From the NCBI GenBank assembly GCA_914767885.1, contig CAJZBQ010000012.1, positions 1,032,501 through 1,096,500 of the forward strand: a stretch of DNA of 64,000 bases. The letters run 5' to 3'. Of the stretch, positions 1 to 10,475 are shown piece after piece (position 1 is the first letter of the stretch; each line of letters starts with the position of its first letter). The notes under the pieces were generated by a model, which had not been told where the DNA came from, did no database searches, and was given only the letters and a program-made list of their open reading frames with translations. This DNA is from Blepharisma stoltei. Lineage: Eukaryota; Ciliophora; Heterotrichea; Heterotrichida; Blepharismidae. The translations under genes and the position numbers were made by a program.

Positions 1-1430
1 TCCAAAGCAAAAATCTGTTTTTAGCTAATTTACTAAGCCAAAGCACGTCTGGGGACTTTAAAAGATGTGTAAAAAGGCAGCTGGATGCGTGACTGGGTAA
101 CAAAACAGTTGATCTTTTCCCTGAGTCTATATATAAAATTTATAGACTTATGTCTGGAGAGCTTGATATAGCCCAGCTGGTTGACTGAAAACAGTCCCTT
201 CAGCTAGTAATGACGTATGGGCTTCCTTTAAATACAGACATCCAGCAGGCTTTTGAATATTTTGATAAGCATATTAAAGAAGAAAACGCTGAATGCTACC
301 CATATTTGCCTATAAATAAGCAAAAAATCGACCTTTGCTACTATTTAATAGAGCTTTATTCTAGGCCAAAAGATGCAATAGAAAACCTTACTTTTGCGCT
401 AAATCCTCACACAATTCAGCAGAATTTTAATTTAGAAGCTTCATGAATGACTATGGTGGCTTTATATGGGTCATGATAAGAAGGGTTTTTCTCTATAAAA
501 GTAACTGTAATTTTTTTTTTTTATAAAAACACCATAGAAAATTAATTTGTCATTTTTTATAGCAGCCCTTTGTATGGGGTCTACTATTATTCCAATTTCT
601 CTGACAGTTTTTGGTCAAATCGGCTGAACTCTAACGTTGACGAAATTTTTAAAAATCTCCAAAAACTATCATATGCCTTCGCAGAAGAGCTGGAATTTAA
701 TGGAAATTGGCAATGGGCTGTCTATGTTCTAATGTTCATAACCAACTCTCAAAAATTGATAAAGCAGCTTATATCTCGCCATGCTTTTGAAATTGACCTT
801 CATGAAGAGTTTTTAATAGACGATTTGCATATCCCCAAAGCGTGAATAGATGAAGCCAAAGGTCTAGCTTGCGAAGCCACTTTTGACTACTTAAACTCCA
901 TCATGCACTATCTAAACTGTGAAGACTACTATAGAGCTCATAACATTTTTATGGAAAACGCTGCCCCACAATGCATAATTTCTTTTGAAGGGGACGCCCT
1001 ATATGAGCATCTATATGAGCGAATTATTCTCCCGCTTCAAGAAAAGTCACATGAGCTCGCTTCATGGAGCTTTAGTGGGGATTTATATTGTAAATACCTG
1101 CATATTGCACAAAGAATGGAGGATTTTTATAGAAATGAGTTTAAATATTCAGATTTAGTAGAGCTTATCATCAAGATAAAAGAATTGGTAAGCGCAATGA
1201 AAGAGCTACCTATTTCTAGCATAAAGCAGCAGGCGGGGATTAGTATTATGGAAAAGAACTTGGGGGACTGGCATCTAGAGCTGAATCAGAAATTGTTGGT
1301 TTTAGATGACCATGAAGAAAACTTGCCTGAGAAGATTTATTTGAGGTTTATACAGAGAGGGGATGCGATTCAGCAAGCTGAAAAATTTGCAGGGTTATAC
1401 TTGAAGCAGATGGCAAGTAAAATTAGATAA
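1..1430 (+). CDS. NUP96: Nup96 (Nup98-Nup96 C-terminal part), 5'-truncated by window edge
   Basis: Structural nucleoporin of the Y-complex scaffold of the nuclear pore. Reading frame 3 is open from base 3 with UGA read as Trp. Landmarks: a VDWKQSL-type motif near base 183 matching the conserved LDW(R/K) helix of Nup96, then W-Q-W-A-V-Y-V-L and E-F-L-I-D-D-L-H-I-P-K-A-W-I-D-E-A-K, the hallmark C-terminal helices of the family. The stop is UAA at 1428-1430. Coding is interrupted near 465-560 by an AT-rich segment with stops. Deleting 477-557 (81 bp, TA at each end) restores one frame of 449 codons including the stop. The N-terminal part, and any Nup98 portion, lies outside the window. The family call is from remembered homology; the exact IES edge is uncertain because a 93-bp deletion (465-557) also keeps frame. 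Confidence 0.85.
477..557. other. IES in Nup96 (81 bp, TA-bounded)
   Basis: AT-rich block with a T-run and UAA codons between two parts of the Nup96 reading frame. A TA at 477-478 and another at 558-559 allow TA-to-TA deletion that keeps frame. An alternative left TA at 465-466 gives a 93-bp deletion. It is not a GT...AG intron of the 15/16-nt class seen elsewhere here. Confidence 0.6.
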
Positions 1431-1610
1431 AATTATTTCTATTTGAAAAGGTTAAATATCTTTATTAATATTATTGATATTTATAATTTGAGTTAAATCA
1501 TTAGAGAAATAGCAACTGGAAATAATAAAAATATGCTTAATAAGGATATAAGTATTTTCATATCTTCATTAATTTGATTAGTTAAATATTAAGTGAGTAG
1601 TTAAATTAAA

Positions 1611-2557
1611 ATGTCTGTGGTTCAAGCAGTAACTTGTATGCTTGAGACTTATTTAGAGCAGACAGATCCCGAACCGAGTGTAAACCTAACTACATACTTT
1701 CATTCTAAAAAGCCTCCCAACATATCTATTAGCTCGCTCAGTTTTAATTGAAACAAAAAATTCTGTTCTAATTTAAGAGATGTTGAAATTTTTGAAAAAA
1801 AAATTCTCTATAAAATGAAAAAAATATATGATTAAATTTTAATTTATATTAATGAAAATTAATTCATAAAATTAATTCAATTCAGCCTGTCAACTGTTTT
1901 TTAAATGGCACTTCTTCCATATATAAAATTAAAATTTTGACCTATAAAATACGATAAAATTAAAATTTTGCTTAATTTAAAGGGGGCTAATTTACTGAAA
2001 AAGTAAAAATTCTGTTCCAATTTAGAAAAGAAGTGTAAGAATTATCTTCGAAGGCTTGAGGATTACATGAAATGCTCCGAAGAGTGCTACGTCCTTGCAC
2101 TCATCTATATCGATCGAATAACGTCTAACGAGCGATTTTTCGTCATCGATTCCCTTTGCATCCATCGTCTAATATTGACAGGTGTGATGATAGCCGCAAA
2201 ATTTTCAGAGGACATTTACTATAAAAACTCTTACTATGCAAAGGTAGGAGGGATTTCAAACTCTGAGCTAAACCTTTTGGAACTCCAATTTTTGCAGTTT
2301 AAAGTCTTTTTATCGAAAATTAATCAAAAAAAAATAAAATTATTAAAAATAAAAAATATAAACAAAATAATGGAAAAAAATTCATATTTGGACTTTAATT
2401 GCAAAAAAACTCCTAGGGCCAATTTTTGCTCTTGCTTGATTTCAATTTGTTTGTTGCAGAAGAGGACTATCAAAAATACCAGAAAACGCTTCTTGAGCAT
2501 TTCGGTCAAGTATCCGAAAAGGATATAATTGAGGGATTGACCAAGAAGTGTGAGTAA
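1611..2557 (+). CDS. PHO80/U-type cyclin, interrupted by two IESs
   Basis: Small cyclin that would activate a CDK partner. After removal of two segments (1730-2035 and 2285-2418) the gene reads 169 codons with no stop until UAA at 2555-2557. Restored order: N-terminal helix, F-H-S-K-K-P-P-N-I-S-I-K-N-Y-L, the cyclin-box signature K-C-S-E-E-C-Y-V-L-A-L-I-Y-I-D-R, then K-V-G-G-I-S-N-S-E-L-N and D-F-N-L-F-V-A-E-E-D-Y. This matches the PHO80-like/U-type cyclins of protists at their usual short length. The ATG at 1611 is chosen because it precedes the conserved N-terminal helix and is followed by an open frame. The family call is from remembered homology; the two deletions are inferred from homology and frame. 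Confidence 0.85.
1730..2035. other. IES in cyclin gene (306 bp, TA-bounded)
   Basis: TA at 1730-1731 and at 2036-2037. Deletion joins ATATCTAT to TAAGAATTATC and recreates the conserved I-S-I-K-N-Y-L of PHO80-type cyclins. Near its two ends the segment carries a shared direct repeat (AAAAATTCTGTTC[T/C]AATTTA, about 1750 and 2005). The interior is AT-rich and noncoding. Confidence 0.85.
2285..2418. other. IES in cyclin gene (134 bp) with 11-bp direct repeats and no TA at the junction
   Basis: The repeat CCAATTTTTGC occurs at 2285-2295 and 2419-2429. Collapsing the two copies restores L-Q-F-L-L-L-L-D-F-N-L-F-V and the correct downstream frame. The repeat contains no TA, so this break differs from all others in the window. 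The interior is A-rich with several stops. Confidence 0.75.
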
Positions 2558-2940
2558 ACGAGGGGATTATTTCTGAGTTTTTGGAGATTATTCGCGTTAT
2601 TAAATAATCCTCTGGCTGTAAAAAAATAAAAATTTAAAGTATTCTCTGAATGGTTAGATAAATAATAAAAATGCTAAAAGTATAAAGAACCTTTGCTATA
2701 TGGTTGCATAAATAAATTGATTTTTATCGTTGAAGTTACAGAGATCATGCGCACAAAAAGAATAAAAAACACAAACACAAAGAGAATCATTTATAAATGA
2801 AATTTATGGTTGAGCTATTATTAAAATCAGTATTATTTATTCTGTTTAAATCAGAATAAGATATCGTATTTAATTGAAAATTATCATTGCCGGTTCTTTT
2901 ATGCTAAATAAATCTAATATTAGATTGATTAATTTTTCGC
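2558..2940. other. AT-rich intergenic region
   Basis: No open frame, RNA gene or repeat that I can recognise between the cyclin stop and the MITE copy at 2941. Confidence 0.6.
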
Positions 2941-3243
2941 TAGCTCCCCTTCCGTGAATGAACTAAAAAAATTTGTTCGCCACGGGTTTTTTCATGCAAT
3001 TTTTTTTTCAAATTTTTAAAAAAATTCCCAATCCATAAAAATTGAGAAGTAAAAATTAATTTTAATTTGTAAAAATTATATTTTAAAATCAAGTTTTTTT
3101 AAATTAAATAAAATTAGCTCGAGATTTTTATTATACTAATTATTATCACTTATATATCAAAAAATTTTATTTGCTTACTGAGGATGAGTTTTGGCAAAAA
3201 ATAGGGATTTTCCCATTGGTTTTGTTTTCTATAGAGAGGGGAG
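2941..3243. mobile_element. MITE (CCGTGAGCGAACAAAA family), copy 1
   Basis: Degenerate copy of a dispersed element whose ends are inverted repeats beginning CTCCCC(C)TCCGTGAGCGAAC. Left end CTCCCCTTCCGTGAATGAAC follows TA at 2941-2942; the right end ...GAGGGGAG precedes TA at 3244-3245. The AT-rich core shares the CTCGAGATTT...ATTATCACTTATATATCAAA block with the other copies. It sits in intergenic DNA. Confidence 0.75.
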
Positions 3244-3339
3244 TAAGATTTTTTAATATAAATCTCAACCTATTTTCCCATTTCATTAATCAAGTTCTTG
3301 ACTTAATTTATTCTATGCTCACTCCTTTTATTATAGACT

Positions 3340-3665
3340 AAGCCCATAGAGTGACATCACAGGCCACCCTGTCACTTGAAATTGCGCACTATATGGTAGG
3401 AATTCCTGTAAATACTTGACCCAAATTATAGCCTGGCGCGTTTCTATCGCTCTTTTCAGATTCAGTTCCTGTCGTGTTCTGCCTAAGGATCATCTCCTTG
3501 GATGTGCTGAGTGTTAAAACCTAAGCTCTTGAATGCACTAATGAGCAGTTTCTCTAGCCCTATGCGACTAAAACTCAACTGCTGTTTCTGTGCAGAAGTT
3601 TTCCATTAAAACCAAATTCCATTAAGGATAGAAAATTAGCAAAGCTAATTTTTCTTGAGCCGAAT
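3340..3665 (-). mobile_element. SINE-like family C, old copy
   Basis: On the minus strand it shares with the 15.6-kb copy the block AATTAGCTTTGCTAATTTTC, a GAACTTCTGCACAG-like stretch, and CAGCACATCC..GGA(T)GATGA. It is more diverged than the other copies, and I see no clear target-site duplication or tail repeat. It lies just upstream of the coiled-coil gene at 3722. Confidence 0.6.
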
Positions 3666-3721
3666 GCCATATTCTTTATCAAGTTCATGACAATTCAAAT
3701 CTTTTCATATTTACTTTTATT

Positions 3722-6574
3722 ATGGAATATCGCAAAAGCTCCTACTGGGCTGACTCAATTACTTCAATAATGAGAAAAACCGAAATGAATCTTCATCGCA
3801 TCCAAACCCCTCTCCAGCAGCTCTATGAAGAACAGTCTCGGCCAGCAACCTCTGCTGTATATCAAAGCAATGATCCATCTGATATCCGATCAAGACCCAG
3901 AACTGCCAATCAGCCAGAAGACTCACCAATAGAACCAAATTACATGAAAACTCACATAGAAAAAATCGTGACCGATTTTTTAAAATTCCAGCGACATGAC
4001 ATCAATAGCATAAACGACCGATTAGCCATTCTCGAAACAAGCCAAGCCCAGTCTGAAGCTAATAAAGAGAATTTCCAAAAGTCTTTAAATGCTGTAGAAA
4101 ATAAATGCCTGGCAGAAACACGGAGACTTGAAGAAACTTTTCGTGGGTTTGTGACTCAAGATGATTTAAAAATAGTTGAAGAGTCTGTGAAAAACACCCA
4201 TTTATACCAAATAGCCCAAGTTGAGCTTGATTTTAAAGATCTACGGAGCGAGCTGCATGGGATTAAAGAAGAAGCCTTTATTATGGTAGAAAACCGTCTC
4301 AGAGAGCTGGCAAAATCAATGATAAACCCTAAAGAAATTCTTGACTTGAAAAATGAAGTTATCAGAGAAACAGCTGAAAAAATAAACGAAATTGAAAATA
4401 AAATCAGCCAGGACTGGCAAACACTGCAAAATTTTAATTCAGAAACAGTAGAAATGTATGAGAAAAAGTTCAGGGATTTTAATGACGTGATTAATGACAG
4501 AATTGATGATGAAAATAAAGACTGGACCAAGAAAATTGCGACTGTCAAAAATAGTATTACAGAAGAGTGCGGAAAATTGAAAAGCGAAATTCAGAGGCTG
4601 GAAAATGAATTTTCCCTTGGGGATATTGAGTATGAGATTGGAGACCTACGAAAACAGTTCACAAGTCTGCAAAAAAGTGTTGGGAATTTTGCATCTAAAC
4701 AAGATTTAGAAGAAGTTAGAAAATCTGCAGCAAACAGCCAGCCTGTACAAATAGATACAGAGAATTTAGTAGAGAGAGAAGAAATCAATGAGATTATTAA
4801 AGAAATAAACAAAAGACTCGAAGAGGGGAAACTTTTGCAGATAGAAATCAAAAAAGAGCTCGAAGGGATTGAGATGAGGATAATTGAGCTTGAAAATGAG
4901 TCTTCAGGAAGCGAACAAGGGGATTTTGAGCTAATTGCCCAAGAAAAAAAGACTTTTCAAAAGCAAAAAGACGCAAATCCTTTTAAAAGTGCAAAGGCTG
5001 GCTTTGATAATATTGAGAAAGAAAGCCAAAAGTTTGAAAAATTGTCTTCTTTTGGGGCTCAAGGGATCCCTGAAGATATAAGATCTCTTTCAGATATTAA
5101 ACCGAGGGATAGTGAGGATAGTAAAAGAGAAAGCCCAGTGCTCAAAGGGATAAATATCCCAGATCAACCCCAAAAGAGCCCTAAAAAGGAGCCTGCAAAA
5201 GAAATCCAAGAAATAAAGCCTCAGCAGAAAGAGAAGCCACAGCTTGTTCAAAAAATGCCATCACCTGATATAAAGCCACCCCAAACATCTCCTGATATTA
5301 ACCCGCAGCCAATCCAAAAGTCTCCTGATATAAAGCCGCAGCCAAAAATTGTAGAAAACCCAATATTACCTCCTGAAGTAAAACCTCAGCCAAAAGCTGC
5401 AGAAGCCCCTAAAATTGCAGAACCAAAGAGTCAACCCCAAGAAGAGCCTAAAAAAATGAGCCGAAATGACCTACTAGCTCCATTTATCCAACAAATTACC
5501 AAAAATCTTTTCAACACTGAACTAGAAAAGTGTTTTGAAGAAGTTGCACTTGCCAGAAAAAGGAGCCAACAATTAACCCAAGATCCTTATTCTTCTTATA
5601 AAACTCCACAAGAAGAAAAAAAGCTTAATATCAGCAGTGACAGCTTAAAAAATATCAGGCAGCTTAAAATAAGCCCAAACCATTCTTTCGCGAGCAGGCA
5701 TGATAGCAGTGTTGAAGAAATCAAATATGCACCAAAACCTCAGCAAAAAGTAAATCAGCAGGCTAAAGATAGTAAGCCACCAGTGGATATTGCAAAAGGA
5801 AGCCAAAAAATACCTGAAAAGGTGTCTAAAGAAATCCCAAAACAGCCAGAAGTAATTTCTAAACAAATTCCTGGAAAGCCTGAAGTTGCAAAAGAAATTC
5901 CTAAGCAACCTGAGCCTGCTAAACAAATTCAAAAGCAGCCTGAACCAATTAAACAAGCCCAAAAGCAGCCTGAGCCGATTAAACAAGTCCAAAAGCAGCC
6001 TGAGCCTGTAAAAGAAGTTAAAAAACCCTCAATAGTAGACGAAATTCTGCAAAAGAAGAAACAAGAAGAGCCTAAGCTTCCTAAAGAAATACCAAAGCAA
6101 AATGTGTATAAAGAAGAGCCTAAAAAGCCTGCAGCTAAGGATGAATGGAGCAATGTTCTAGATGAAGAAGACCCTTGGGAAGTATCTCCGAAGTCTTCTT
6201 CAAAAGCTCCTCTTCAGCAGTACAAGCAAGATCCTTGAAGTTCGTCTGCAAAAGCTCCTGTAAAGGAAAGTAAGGCAATTGTTCAACAGCCCAAACAAGA
6301 ACTAGGAGAAGGGCTAGCATTTGATACTGGAAGCAGCATAGAAATAAATGATGACTGGAACCTTGGCTTTTCTGTGGTAAACCAAAACCAAAACATTTTG
6401 GCATCCAAATCTCCTCAAAAGCCAAATCCTGTAAAAGAGCCTCCAAAGCCTGTAGTAAAAGCACAAGTTCCTCCTGTGAAAGGAAACAAAATGATAATAA
6501 ACCCTCCAAATATTTCTGACTCTGAGTCTGATAAGATATCAATTGAATTTGATGACTTGCCCTTACCATTCTAA
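3722..6574 (+). CDS. Coiled-coil and proline/lysine-rich repeat protein, unknown function
   Basis: 950 residues when the UGA at 6236-6238 is read as Trp; UAA at 6572-6574. Residues about 75-400 are predicted coiled coil (dense heptad-like Leu/Glu/Lys). About 470-640 and 690-800 are low-complexity Pro/Lys/Gln with repeated K-Q-P-E-P-[IV]-K-Q-[AVI]-Q units. The C-terminus is acidic, ending D-D-L-P-L-P-F. No enzyme motif is seen. The layout suggests a cytoskeletal or scaffold protein but that is inference, and I do not recognise a named family. The first ATG of the open frame is used. No IES or intron is needed. Confidence 0.8.
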
Positions 6575-7070
6575 TGAAATATAATAATTTAACTTTATTA
6601 AAACAACCAAAATCTTAATCTATTTATAATCGATCATGCTGCTTATTCCCTCTCTGTAAACAATATGATTTTTGTGTGTTCCTTATTAAGGATTAAATTT
6701 TTGAAAAAAATATTTAATAATAATAAACAAAATCCAAAAAAATTTTTAAAATTAAATGCCTATAATTTAATAGAATTATATTAAATTTGCCCATATATCA
6801 AATACATTCTGCATAAAACCATTTATTAATTTCCAAAAATTTTCAGAATAGAGGATTTAGTATGATAAAATCTGAAAATAGCTTTTTTTAATTACCATAA
6901 ATTCCAAAATTTTAATTATCTTATTGTGACTCCCTTATATAATATTTCTCCAATTTTAACTTTCTAATAAATTATTCTCTCCACCTCCAGCTCATCTATT
7001 TCTATTTCCTAAGTCTCATAATCTCCACCTGCAGAGTTCTCCCTAACTAATAGTGCTATAACGATAATAT
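6575..7070. other. Intergenic, AT-rich
   Basis: About 500 bp without a credible coding frame; poly-A/T tracts only. It presumably holds the promoter of the gene at 7071. Confidence 0.5.
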
Positions 7071-7820
7071 ATGGCTCATCACGAACTAGACAAAGAAGAG
7101 CTTGATTATCGCCTAAACTCAATTTTGAAGCAAGAAGACTTTGGAATCCCAACGTCAGAGCCATTAGAAAACCCTCCAAACCTCGCTTTCCAAGCCTTAA
7201 AGGTTGAAACCAGCAGCCCAGAGATAGTCGTTCCAAAAATCGAGCCTAAGCCTGAGCCTTTATCTCCAGGCTCAGAAAATCGCAAAAAGCGAGGCCGAAA
7301 ACCAATCAGACCCAACGACCCCATTAAAAAGAAAACAGAAGAAAAGGACAAGTACTGGCTACGTGTATTTCGTGCTTATATGAAATCTAGATACTCCAAA
7401 ATCAAGCAAAGGCTCAACACAACTGAACAGCTGTTTTGGTTAGAATATCTCGGGCCTAGCGGGAAGCCAGGCAAAGGTAACCAGTTCTTGTCATATGGCA
7501 AAAAATATAAAAACTTTCTGTTTTCTGAGCCAATTTTTGTAGCTGCTTTCCGGGACTGGTTTCAGAACAACGGACACGAAGATTTATCGAAAAAATGCCA
7601 GCCTGGCTCTGATTTGTGATATGTGTATTATGACTATGCAAGTAAGGATTTAATGAATTATATCCCACATGGAGCATCCTCAGTTGACAGCGGGGACTCT
7701 CCATTGAGCTGCACCTCACCTCCAGAGCTGCAGGAGTCTCCGTTCACTGATGATATTGATTTCTGTATGGTTGGCACAGACAACGATACAGTCTTTGAGA
7801 ATTTTATCAATCAAATGTAA
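7071..7820 (+). CDS. AT-hook-like putative DNA-binding protein
   Basis: 249 residues, with one in-frame UGA (7617-7619) read as Trp. Residues about 65-85 hold N-R-K-K-R-G-R-K-P-I-R-P, an AT-hook-like R-G-R-K-P core preceded by an acidic/Pro-rich region. A middle segment (about 95-185) rich in Lys/Tyr/Trp/Phe (Y-W-L-R-V-F-R-A-Y-M, L-F-W-L-E-Y-L-G-P-S-G-K-P-G-K-G-N-Q-F-L) may be a folded domain I do not recognise. The tail is acidic and Ser/Pro-rich. Nuclear location and a regulatory role are inference from the AT-hook. UAA at 7818-7820. Confidence 0.7.
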
Positions 7821-7861
7821 TAAGCCTTATTTAATATGGTTTTATAAATTTTTGCAAAATT

Positions 7862-9851
7862 ATGCTGGATCTTAATCCTGGCCAACCTGACCCGCCATTT
7901 GAAGATGAATTGTATAAGGTACTAAGAGTTGTACCTTGAAAAGGGCCTTTTTTTACAATTCAAGAAGCTATTAATGCAGCATCGCCTGGTACTAGAATTA
8001 TGATTGCTTCAGGATTATATACGCAAAATATTACAATCAGTATACCTGGTTTAGTATTGGAGCCACAGGAGCCGGAGGGACAGGTCCAAATTACTTGTCC
8101 CCAAGGTCCTATAATAACTGTTTCCCTAAAAGACAGTGAGTCCTGTACAATCAAAGGAATAAAAATAATCCATACTTCAACAGCAGGCAAAAGACAAGAA
8201 AGCTTCAGTAGCGCTACTGATGAAAGCTTTTATGGCCTATCTGATACCCAAAAAGGCAGCGAGCATTGAATTAGGTCACTAAAGATTTCTAGAAACATGA
8301 GCTGTGGCATCTGGGTTGACGGTGGAGTCGCCACCCTTGAGAATTGCAGGATTTCTTTAGCTTCTGCTAAGTCTCCACTCACAGGCATCGTCTGTAGCAA
8401 TGGACACTTAAACCTAGACCGATGCTTAGTTAAAGGAAACGAAGAAGTCCCCACTGTAGGAGTTTATGTTAGTGAGGCAAACCTCACCTGCAAAAAGTCA
8501 AAAATCTTTAACCACAGAGGCGGAGGGCTCATTTTATACGGAACTCCTTTCAGCTCTATCTTTATTTCAGAGTGCCAAATCGCCAATAACATGAATTGTG
8601 GCATTTTCTGCTCAGGCGAAGAATCAAGACCAACAATCCAAAGAAGTGTAATCTCCAATAACGACGGGTCAGGCATCAGAGTTGGTCTTTTCTGCTGTGC
8701 ACAAATAAAAGGCAATGAAATCAAAAATAATGAAAAAGGCATCGAGGTCGATAACGGCGACCCTTTTGTGTTTTTAAATATCATAAAATCGAACCTTGGA
8801 GAAGGCTGCATTTTTAAAGGTGACAAAGAGCTCAGATGTGATGGGAAACTGATGAGCAACGATATTTTTGAAAACGATAAAGGGATCGTCTGCGAAGGCC
8901 CCACCTGCCGCACTGTCATAGTGGGCAATGGAAAAATTTCTAATAGTAAAAAAACTGGGATTGAAGTCAGGGATAATGCCCATTGTGTGATCCTCAAGAA
9001 CGATATTTTTGAGAATGGAACACAAGGGATTTTACTTGTAAAAGGATCTTCGGCTCATATAGAAAGGAATAGCGTCCATAATAATCTGAAGGCGAATATT
9101 GCCTTTGGGGGATGCGAAAATAGTGATACCACTATTATAGAGAACTCAATTTTTAGGAGCAAAAGTGAAGGGATTTTTAATTGCCAAGGAGGGGTGTCGT
9201 GGATAAAGAGGAACCATATATATGAAAATAGTGATGGGATTTTGGTGGTGGATAGCCACCCTGTTATTACAATGAATTCTGTTTATGATAATAGAAGGAG
9301 CGGGATTGTGGTAGCAGGAAGTAGTCAGCCAGATGTATAAATTTATTATATTTTTTGCCTTGATATTTTATTTATAATATTATAGTGCCTGACTCCTTAT
9401 TGATTTCTGAGGAAAAATGCCCGAGAAGAAAAATTCCTTTTGACATTTTAATATAATCTGAAAAGTCAAATTTAAAACTAACAAATAGAAGATATAAAAG
9501 ATGAAATTTTTAAATTTTATTTTGAATTTTTTAGATTTTTTTCTTGAATATCTATAAAGGGTAGTGCTATAGACTATTGATTTTAGTAAGAAAAAATATG
9601 ATTAATATACAAAAAAATTAAAAAATAAGGGAAAAGATATAGAAGATAATGAAGTGCTGAGGAACACAGCAGTCGGGATATGTGTGAGAGATTTATCTGC
9701 AGGGCTGATTTTGAGAAACTATGCTTTTGGAAATTTGGTTCAGATGGCGATAATCACGAAGACGAAGATGAATATCAAGCAAATTAAACGAGAAAATTAT
9801 ATAAAGGGAGAGGTTCAGCTTCCTCTCCCAGTTATGTGCTCGTTATTTTAA
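7862..9851 (+). CDS. Parallel beta-helix (PbH1/FBXO11-type) repeat protein with one IES
   Basis: 561 residues after deletion of a 304-bp IES (9336-9639) and with UGA at 7936 and 8267 read as Trp. It begins with P-F-F-T-I-Q-E-A-I-N-A-A-S-P-G-T, typical of carbohydrate-binding/sugar-hydrolase beta-helix (CASH) proteins. About fifteen successive turns follow, of the form G-I-x-V-x(3-6)-A-x-[IL]-x-x-N-x-I-x-x-N, as in FBXO11 and NosD-like proteins. No F-box is obvious in the N-terminus. Restored junction: S-Q-P-D-V-E-D-N-E-V-L-R-N-T. The last 35 residues are poorly conserved in character; a frame ending in an acidic tail also exists there, so a small unrecognised intron near 9742 cannot be excluded. 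Confidence 0.85.
9336..9639. other. IES in beta-helix gene (304 bp, TA-bounded)
   Basis: TA at 9336-9337 and 9640-9641. Deletion joins GATG-TA-GAAGATAATG and keeps the beta-helix frame. Near its ends it contains TTATAGTGCC and, inverted, GGGTAGTGCTATAG, suggesting degenerate terminal inverted repeats. A related motif pair occurs at 27485-27730. Confidence 0.85.
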
Positions 9852-10023
9852 TTATCTTAAGTTTCATAAAGTTTGAAGCAAAACTATTCTTCAATCATAT
9901 GCCATACAGTGCAGACAGATAAGACACTTCTTTAATATAGAAAAATTCTTAACTGGGCAAAAATAAATAGACTGAATAGGCATTTTCTGTAGATCTAGAG
10001 GTCAAAATTACGGTTAATAAACA

Positions 10024-10443
10024 TTAAATCACAGTGCATCGATAACAAGACACTGCTCTGCTCGAATTAATACCAGATAGCCGCTCTTTGTCAATTATCA
10101 GCTTGTGTTTCGAATTTTCGTTTGGCCTTGCTTGCGAAATCTTTGATTTTGGTAGCTCGAACTGAGAACTATCTGGCCGTGTATGAGAATGCTCTAAATT
10201 TCCATGAGTATGGCGATGAGTAGCTTTCTTATTATGATTCGGGGATTCTTCTTCTGAGCTAGAATCTAATGAGTACCTTCTTTTCTTCCTCGCAATCATC
10301 TGTTGAGTTAAATCTAGAGTCAACGAATTCGGTCGTATCGGCTTATAACCTACAGGGCTTATATCTGCTTCTGACGAACTCTCATCAGAAGACGACTTAT
10401 CAGAATCTGATTCTCCAGAGGTTTTTCATGTGTGAGATCTCAT
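10024..10443 (-). CDS. Small Ser/acidic-rich protein, unknown
   Basis: 139 residues, one UGA as Trp near the N-terminus. The start region is rich in Ser/Asp (S-D-S-D-K-S-S-S-D-E-S-S-S), followed by a basic stretch A-R-K-K-R-R and S-S-S-E-E-E-S; it looks intrinsically disordered with CK2-like sites. It is divergent from DCAF11 with only about 30 bp between the two ATGs, so they probably share a promoter. No family recognised. Confidence 0.6.
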
Positions 10444-10475
10444 TTATTTTGACGATTTACTAATAATTACTTATT

